NCBI GenBank assembly: GCA_021793495.1
Contig: JAJYSQ010000028.1
Span: 1 to 9,546 of the forward strand
Direction of reading: 5' to 3'
Length of the DNA: 9,546 nucleotides
DNA from: Actinomycetes bacterium
GTDB taxonomy: Bacteria > Actinomycetota > Actinomycetes > JAJYSQ01
Under the pieces are notes generated by a model. The model did not search any database and had not been told where the DNA came from. It saw only the letters and a program-made list of their open reading frames with translations. Positions 6,647 to 9,546 of the stretch are shown here, piece by piece. Each line of letters starts with the position of its first letter. The stretch's first letter is position 1. A program made the position numbers and the translations under genes.

Positions 6647-7821
6647 GCCTGCTCCCACCTGACCTGAGGTCGCCGAGCTATCGGACGGGCAGCCTGGTCG
6701 ACGTCATGACCATGATCGCCAACAGCCTCGGCTCCGGTCAGGTCGGCGAGCCGGTCGCCACCGCGACCTGGAAGTGGCCGCAGAGCTCCTCCGCGGTGCT
6801 GCTGCTGGTCGACGGGCTGGGTGCGTCGAGCCTGGACGAGCACGCGCACCGGGCTCCCTTCCTGAGCGCCCTGGACGGTGCTGGCCCGGACGGGTCCCGA
6901 TCGATCACCGCCGGCTTCCCGACCACCACCGCAACGAGTCTCGGGTGCCTGGGCGTGGGGGCCGTGCCCGGCCAGCACGGGATCGTCGGGTACCGGGTGG
7001 CGATCCCCGGTGCCGGCCGGTTGATGAGCTCCCTGGCATGGGACGCGGCCGTCCCCCCCGGCCAGTGGCAGCCGTTGGCCACGGTGCCGGAACGGGCCGG
7101 CATCGCGGGCGTCCAGGTCGTGGCGGTCGGTCCGGCGAAGTTCGCCGACTCCGGGCTGAACCGGGCCGTGCTGCGCGGCGCGCCGTTGTCCTCTGCCCAG
7201 ACGGCTGAGGAGCTCGTGCGCACCGCGGTGGCCTTGGCGAACGACGCAGTCGCGGCCGGTCATGCCCGGCTGACGTACGTGTACTGGGGTGGCCTGGACG
7301 CGGCCGGACACCGTTACGGTGTGGCCAGCTCCCCATGGCGTCAGGCGCTGGCTGAGGCCGACCGGTTGGCGCGGACGATCGCCGGAGAGCTGCCTGCAGA
7401 GACCGACCTCTACGTCACCGCTGACCATGGCATGGTCGACGTTGCCGAGCGAGATCGGCTGGACGTCGCGGACCGACCCGAGCTGCGTGCCGAGGTCGAG
7501 ATGCTCGGCGGGGAGGCTCGTGCCCGATTCGTCTACGCTCCGTCCGCAGCCCTGGATCGCGTGCGCGATACCTGGCGTTCCGTCCTCGGCGATCGCGCGG
7601 TCGTGCTCACCCGGCAGCAGGCACTGGCCGAGGGGCTGTTCGGGCCCACGTGGCGGTCCGAGGTGCTCGACCGGATCGGGGATCTGGTCGTTGTGATGCG
7701 TGGAGCATGGTCGGTCGTGGACAGCGCGGCCGAGCCCGCCGAGCTGCTCCGGCTGGTCGGCGTGCACGGTTCGTTGACCGCCGATGAGCTGTACGTGCCG
7801 CTGCTGCATGCCCGTCGGTAG
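6643..7821 (+). CDS. Alkaline phosphatase superfamily protein, nucleotide pyrophosphatase/phosphodiesterase type
   Basis: A 392-residue protein of the type I phosphodiesterase/nucleotide pyrophosphatase branch of the alkaline phosphatase superfamily. These enzymes use two zinc ions and a Thr nucleophile to cleave phosphodiester or pyrophosphate bonds. All expected ligands are visible in order: Asp57 (LLLVDGLG), the Thr cluster 94-96 in GFPTTTATS (Thr96 likely the nucleophile), Asp219 and His223 (GGLDAAGHRYG), Asp261 and His262 (TADHGM), and His375 (GVHGS). It should therefore be catalytically competent; the physiological substrate is unknown. There is no signal peptide, so it probably acts in the cytoplasm, unlike many secreted relatives. 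GTG 6643 overlaps the preceding stop (GTGA) and little room exists for another start. It is the last gene of the MFS-DUF5998 operon and converges on sepH. Confidence 0.9.
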   Translation: MSLLPPDLRSPSYRTGSLVDVMTMIANSLGSGQVGEPVATATWKWPQSSSAVLLLVDGLGASSLDEHAHRAPFLSALDGAGPDGSRSITAGFPTTTATSLGCLGVGAVPGQHGIVGYRVAIPGAGRLMSSLAWDAAVPPGQWQPLATVPERAGIAGVQVVAVGPAKFADSGLNRAVLRGAPLSSAQTAEELVRTAVALANDAVAAGHARLTYVYWGGLDAAGHRYGVASSPWRQALAEADRLARTIAGELPAETDLYVTADHGMVDVAERDRLDVADRPELRAEVEMLGGEARARFVYAPSAALDRVRDTWRSVLGDRAVVLTRQQALAEGLFGPTWRSEVLDRIGDLVVVMRGAWSVVDSAAEPAELLRLVGVHGSLTADELYVPLLHARR

Positions 7822-7827
7822 CCCGGT

Positions 7828-7856
7828 CCGGCGCGGGATCGGGCGGGTCGTGCCGG
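7828..7856. terminator. GC-rich hairpin between convergent genes
   Basis: CCGGCGCG (7828-7835) and CGTGCCGG (7849-7856) can pair over eight bases with one G-U pair around a 13-base loop. It lies in the 55-base gap between the phosphodiesterase-like gene and the end of sepH. There is no T-run on either side, so it would be a GC-hairpin terminator of the kind proposed in actinomycetes, or simply chance in GC-rich DNA. Confidence 0.35.
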
Positions 7857-7876
7857 GAGTGGCGCGCCGTGCTCGG

Positions 7877-8971
7877 TCAGGAGCCAGCCGGGCGCGAGCC
7901 GAAGAGGATCTCGTCCCAGCTGGGCACCGTGGCTCGCTTGCCGGGGGCCACACCGTCGGCGACGGCGGCCTGGTCGGTCTCGCCGGTGCGACGGTCGGCG
8001 CGGGGGCGCGCTCGCCGACCGATCCGGCGTCGGGACTCGTCCCGATCCGCGGAGGCGTCATCGGAGGAGTCGCCGGCCTCCTGGGGGTGGGGCGAGGCCG
8101 GTGCGGCGTGCTGCTCCTGCGCGGTGGACCCCGGTGCGGTGGACCCCGGTGCGGTGGACCCCGGTGCGGTGGACGCCGTGCGCGCGTGGTGCTCGCCGGG
8201 GGCGTCGGTCCCCGGACGGGCCAGCACCAAGGTCGGCTCCGCCGAAGCGTCGGCCTCGTGGAGCTGCTCCTTGACCCTGTTGCCCCCCGCACCGCCAACC
8301 GCGTTGCCTGCGACGCTGGTGGGAGCACCGTCACGAGGGACGCTGGCCAGCCATCGGGAAGCGGTTGCCTTGGTCGAGGCTGGGGCTTCATCGGTCAGCC
8401 AGCGGGCCTCGTCGTCATCAGCACGCACGACCTTGCGCGCTGGGTCGAAGACCCACAGTGCACTGGTCGAGTCCCCGGAGCCAGGCTGGCCGGGCTGGTA
8501 GGTCAGACGGACCTCCCACCGCCCGTCCTCACGGCGCCAGGAATCCCACGCAAGGTTGACCGGATCCACACCGCGGGCGCTGAGCCGCTCGGCAACCAGC
8601 TCGCCGAGCAAGGGGACCGGTCCGTCCCCGCCGTACGTGGTGCGCACGGCCGCCGATCGCGCCACCCCCGCCATGAACTCCCGCTCCTGGAGCACGGGCC
8701 CCTCGAAGCGTCGGATTCTCTCGACCGGGACTCCTGCGGAGGCCGCCACCTGCTCGGCACTCTCCCCTGCGCGGATGCGGGCCTGGATCTCTCGCGGCCG
8801 CAAGGTGCTCTCCAGCTCGATCTGCAGCTGTCCGAGTCGCGACCGGTCGCCTCGCAGCGCCGAGGCGAGCCGCTCGTCGATGGTCAGGGTGTACTGCGCG
8901 TCCTGGGCACCGCCAGCCAGCAGCAGCTGCGTGCCGTCCTGGCTGACCCCGACGAGCCGGAGCTCATGCAT
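7877..8971 (-). CDS. sepH: Septation protein SepH
   Basis: A 364-residue protein with the SepH (DUF3071) architecture. The N-terminal domain (residues 1-~180, starting MHELRLVGVSQDGTQLLL) contains a helix-turn-helix-like segment (58-90, LRPREIQARIRAGESAEQVA). A long disordered linker rich in Ala, Thr, Pro and Ser follows (~195-310), then a basic patch (314-328) and the conserved C-terminal motif VPSWDEILFGS (349-359). SepH binds FtsZ and promotes assembly of the Z-ring at division sites in filamentous and unicellular actinobacteria; the N-terminal HTH region is the part known to act on FtsZ. The start ATG 8971 has a GGAAAGGG ribosome binding site six bases upstream. An in-frame tandem repeat lengthens the linker. 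The gene is transcribed alone, behind a 174-base spacer from the upstream MFS gene. Confidence 0.95.
   Translation of the reverse strand: MHELRLVGVSQDGTQLLLAGGAQDAQYTLTIDERLASALRGDRSRLGQLQIELESTLRPREIQARIRAGESAEQVAASAGVPVERIRRFEGPVLQEREFMAGVARSAAVRTTYGGDGPVPLLGELVAERLSARGVDPVNLAWDSWRREDGRWEVRLTYQPGQPGSGDSTSALWVFDPARKVVRADDDEARWLTDEAPASTKATASRWLASVPRDGAPTSVAGNAVGGAGGNRVKEQLHEADASAEPTLVLARPGTDAPGEHHARTASTAPGSTAPGSTAPGSTAQEQHAAPASPHPQEAGDSSDDASADRDESRRRIGRRARPRADRRTGETDQAAVADGVAPGKRATVPSWDEILFGSRPAGS
8121..8174. repeat. 15-base tandem repeat in the sepH linker
   Basis: The unit GCGGTGGACCCCGGT (plus strand) occurs three times without change at 8121-8165, followed by a 9-base partial copy to 8174. 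Being a multiple of three it stays in frame and encodes repeated STAPG units (about residues 266-284) in the disordered linker of SepH. It is a minisatellite-like stretch likely to vary in copy number between strains. Confidence 0.9.
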
Positions 8972-8977
8972 GGCAGA

Positions 8978-8985
8978 CCCTTTCC
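8978..8985 (-). promoter_or_regulatory. Ribosome binding site of sepH
   Basis: GGAAAGGG on the minus strand is separated by six bases from the ATG at 8971..8969. A second ATG four bases further in is out of frame, so the spacing supports the chosen start. Confidence 0.65.
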
Positions 8986-9070
8986 GACGACCGGTGGTAG
9001 ATGGTTCGAGCCGGCGGTGGCGCCCGATGCCTCTGACTCTGCCAGGAGACGACCCGTGGCGAAACCCTGG

Positions 9071-9092
9071 GTCGCAGGGAAGTCGCAGGGAA
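9071..9092. repeat. Tandem 11-base repeat upstream of sepH
   Basis: GTCGCAGGGAA occurs twice in direct succession, about 100 bases upstream of the sepH start in the 174-base spacer behind the next MFS gene. The period equals about one DNA helical turn, which would suit a regulator binding as a tandem dimer, but a simple slippage duplication is equally possible. No clear -10/-35 pair could be assigned in this spacer. Confidence 0.6.
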
Positions 9093-9145
9093 GATGTATC
9101 GAGGCTGGCGCCGGGATGGCCCTCGAGCGGCCGGGCACGAGTCGA

Positions 9146-9546
9146 TCATGGGGATCCTGCGGGTCGGCACGGGTGTGGACCAGCAATCTCCCCATGATCG
9201 TCGCGCACGGTGGGGCGTGGGCCGGTGTCGCGCACGGTGGCCGGGTGCAACCAGCGCGAACCGGTCAGCACCAGCAGCACCGACACCGCGCCGGCGCCGA
9301 CGGCGACCAGGAAGGCACGGTGCCCGCCGAATGCGTCGACCACGACCCCGGTCAGTGCGACGGAGACGTTGGCCCCAAGGTTCATCCCGGTCACCGCCCA
9401 CGTCAACCCCTCGGTCAGCCGGCCCTCGGGGACCAGCGATGCGACCACGCCGTACCCGGCCACGATGGTCGGTGAGATCGTCAACCCCGCGAGGAACATC
9501 GCGGCCGCCAGCGTCGGGACCCGGTCGACCAACGCGAACGGGACCA
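9146..9546 (-). CDS. MFS transporter (C-terminal part)
   Basis: The last ~133 residues of a major facilitator protein; its 5' part lies beyond the right edge. Three hydrophobic helices, presumably TM10-12, are visible (LAAAMFLAGLTISPTIVAGY, WAVTGMNLGANVSVALTGVV, AFLVAVGAGAVSVLLVLTGS), with the loop VPEGRLTEGLTW often seen before TM11 in actinobacterial MFS proteins. A hydrophilic cytoplasmic tail of about 35 residues (TVRDTGPRPTVRDDHGEIAG) ends at the TGA 9148..9146. The substrate is unknown. It runs in the same direction as sepH, 174 bases upstream; the spacing and separate sepH ribosome binding site make a shared transcript uncertain. Confidence 0.85.
   Translation of the reverse strand, partial: VPFALVDRVPTLAAAMFLAGLTISPTIVAGYGVVASLVPEGRLTEGLTWAVTGMNLGANVSVALTGVVVDAFGGHRAFLVAVGAGAVSVLLVLTGSRWLHPATVRDTGPRPTVRDDHGEIAGPHPCRPAGSP

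Noticed and set aside
5267..6658. Long minus-strand open frame opposite the MFS and DUF5998 genes
   Set aside because: Low-complexity Pro/Thr/Ala/Arg composition and full overlap with two well-supported genes.
8121..8174. CRISPR-like repeat array
   Set aside because: Units are 15 bases and directly adjacent, without spacers, and code in frame within SepH.
6379..8391. Long minus-strand open frame spanning the phosphodiesterase gene and the 3' part of sepH
   Set aside because: It crosses two supported genes in shadow frames and shows no recognisable protein features.
7784..9475. Long plus-strand open frame opposite sepH and the right-hand MFS gene
   Set aside because: It is the complement of sepH, whose N-terminal domain and C-terminal VPSWDEI motif fix the coding strand.

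Overview
The window comes from a very GC-rich chromosome with GTG starts, overlapping stop/start codons and strong G/C preference at third codon positions. It carries SepH, an actinobacterial cell-division protein, and a DUF5998 protein, so the host is an actinomycete (Actinomycetota). The order or genus cannot be fixed from sequence alone. No RNA gene, insertion sequence, CRISPR array or replication origin was seen.

Layout from left to right. (1) The 5' part of a phosphate-symporter-like MFS transporter on the minus strand, cut by the window edge. (2) A 379-base divergent spacer containing a PHO-box-like direct repeat that faces the transporter. (3) A 900-residue protein acyltransferase on the plus strand, with an N-terminal GNAT domain fused to an NDP-forming acyl-CoA synthetase-like body; it looks leaderless. 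(4) A minus-strand pair that seems to be decaying. One member is a secreted G1 (glutamic) endopeptidase-like gene whose signal peptide is out of frame with its mature domain and which lacks the segment carrying the catalytic Gln. The other is a coupled small lipoprotein gene with a frameshift at a five-base C run. (5) A plus-strand operon of MFS transporter, DUF5998 protein and nucleotide pyrophosphatase/phosphodiesterase-like protein, linked by two 4-base stop/start overlaps. (6) sepH on the minus strand, converging on that operon across a short spacer with a GC-rich hairpin. (7) The last part of another minus-strand MFS transporter, running off the right edge.

Functionally the window is mainly conserved chromosomal housekeeping: septation (SepH), acyl-lysine regulation (GNAT/acyl-CoA synthetase fusion), and a compact operon of unknown purpose next to sepH. 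Inserted into it is a degenerating secreted-protein locus. The most informative non-coding signal is the pair of 11-base GTTCAC repeats before the phosphate-type transporter, which suggests phosphate-limitation control by a PhoP/RegX3-type regulator. No wholly new system is evident. The best leads are the truncated G1 peptidase with its lipoprotein partner, the DUF5998 operon, and the short tandem repeats in and upstream of sepH.
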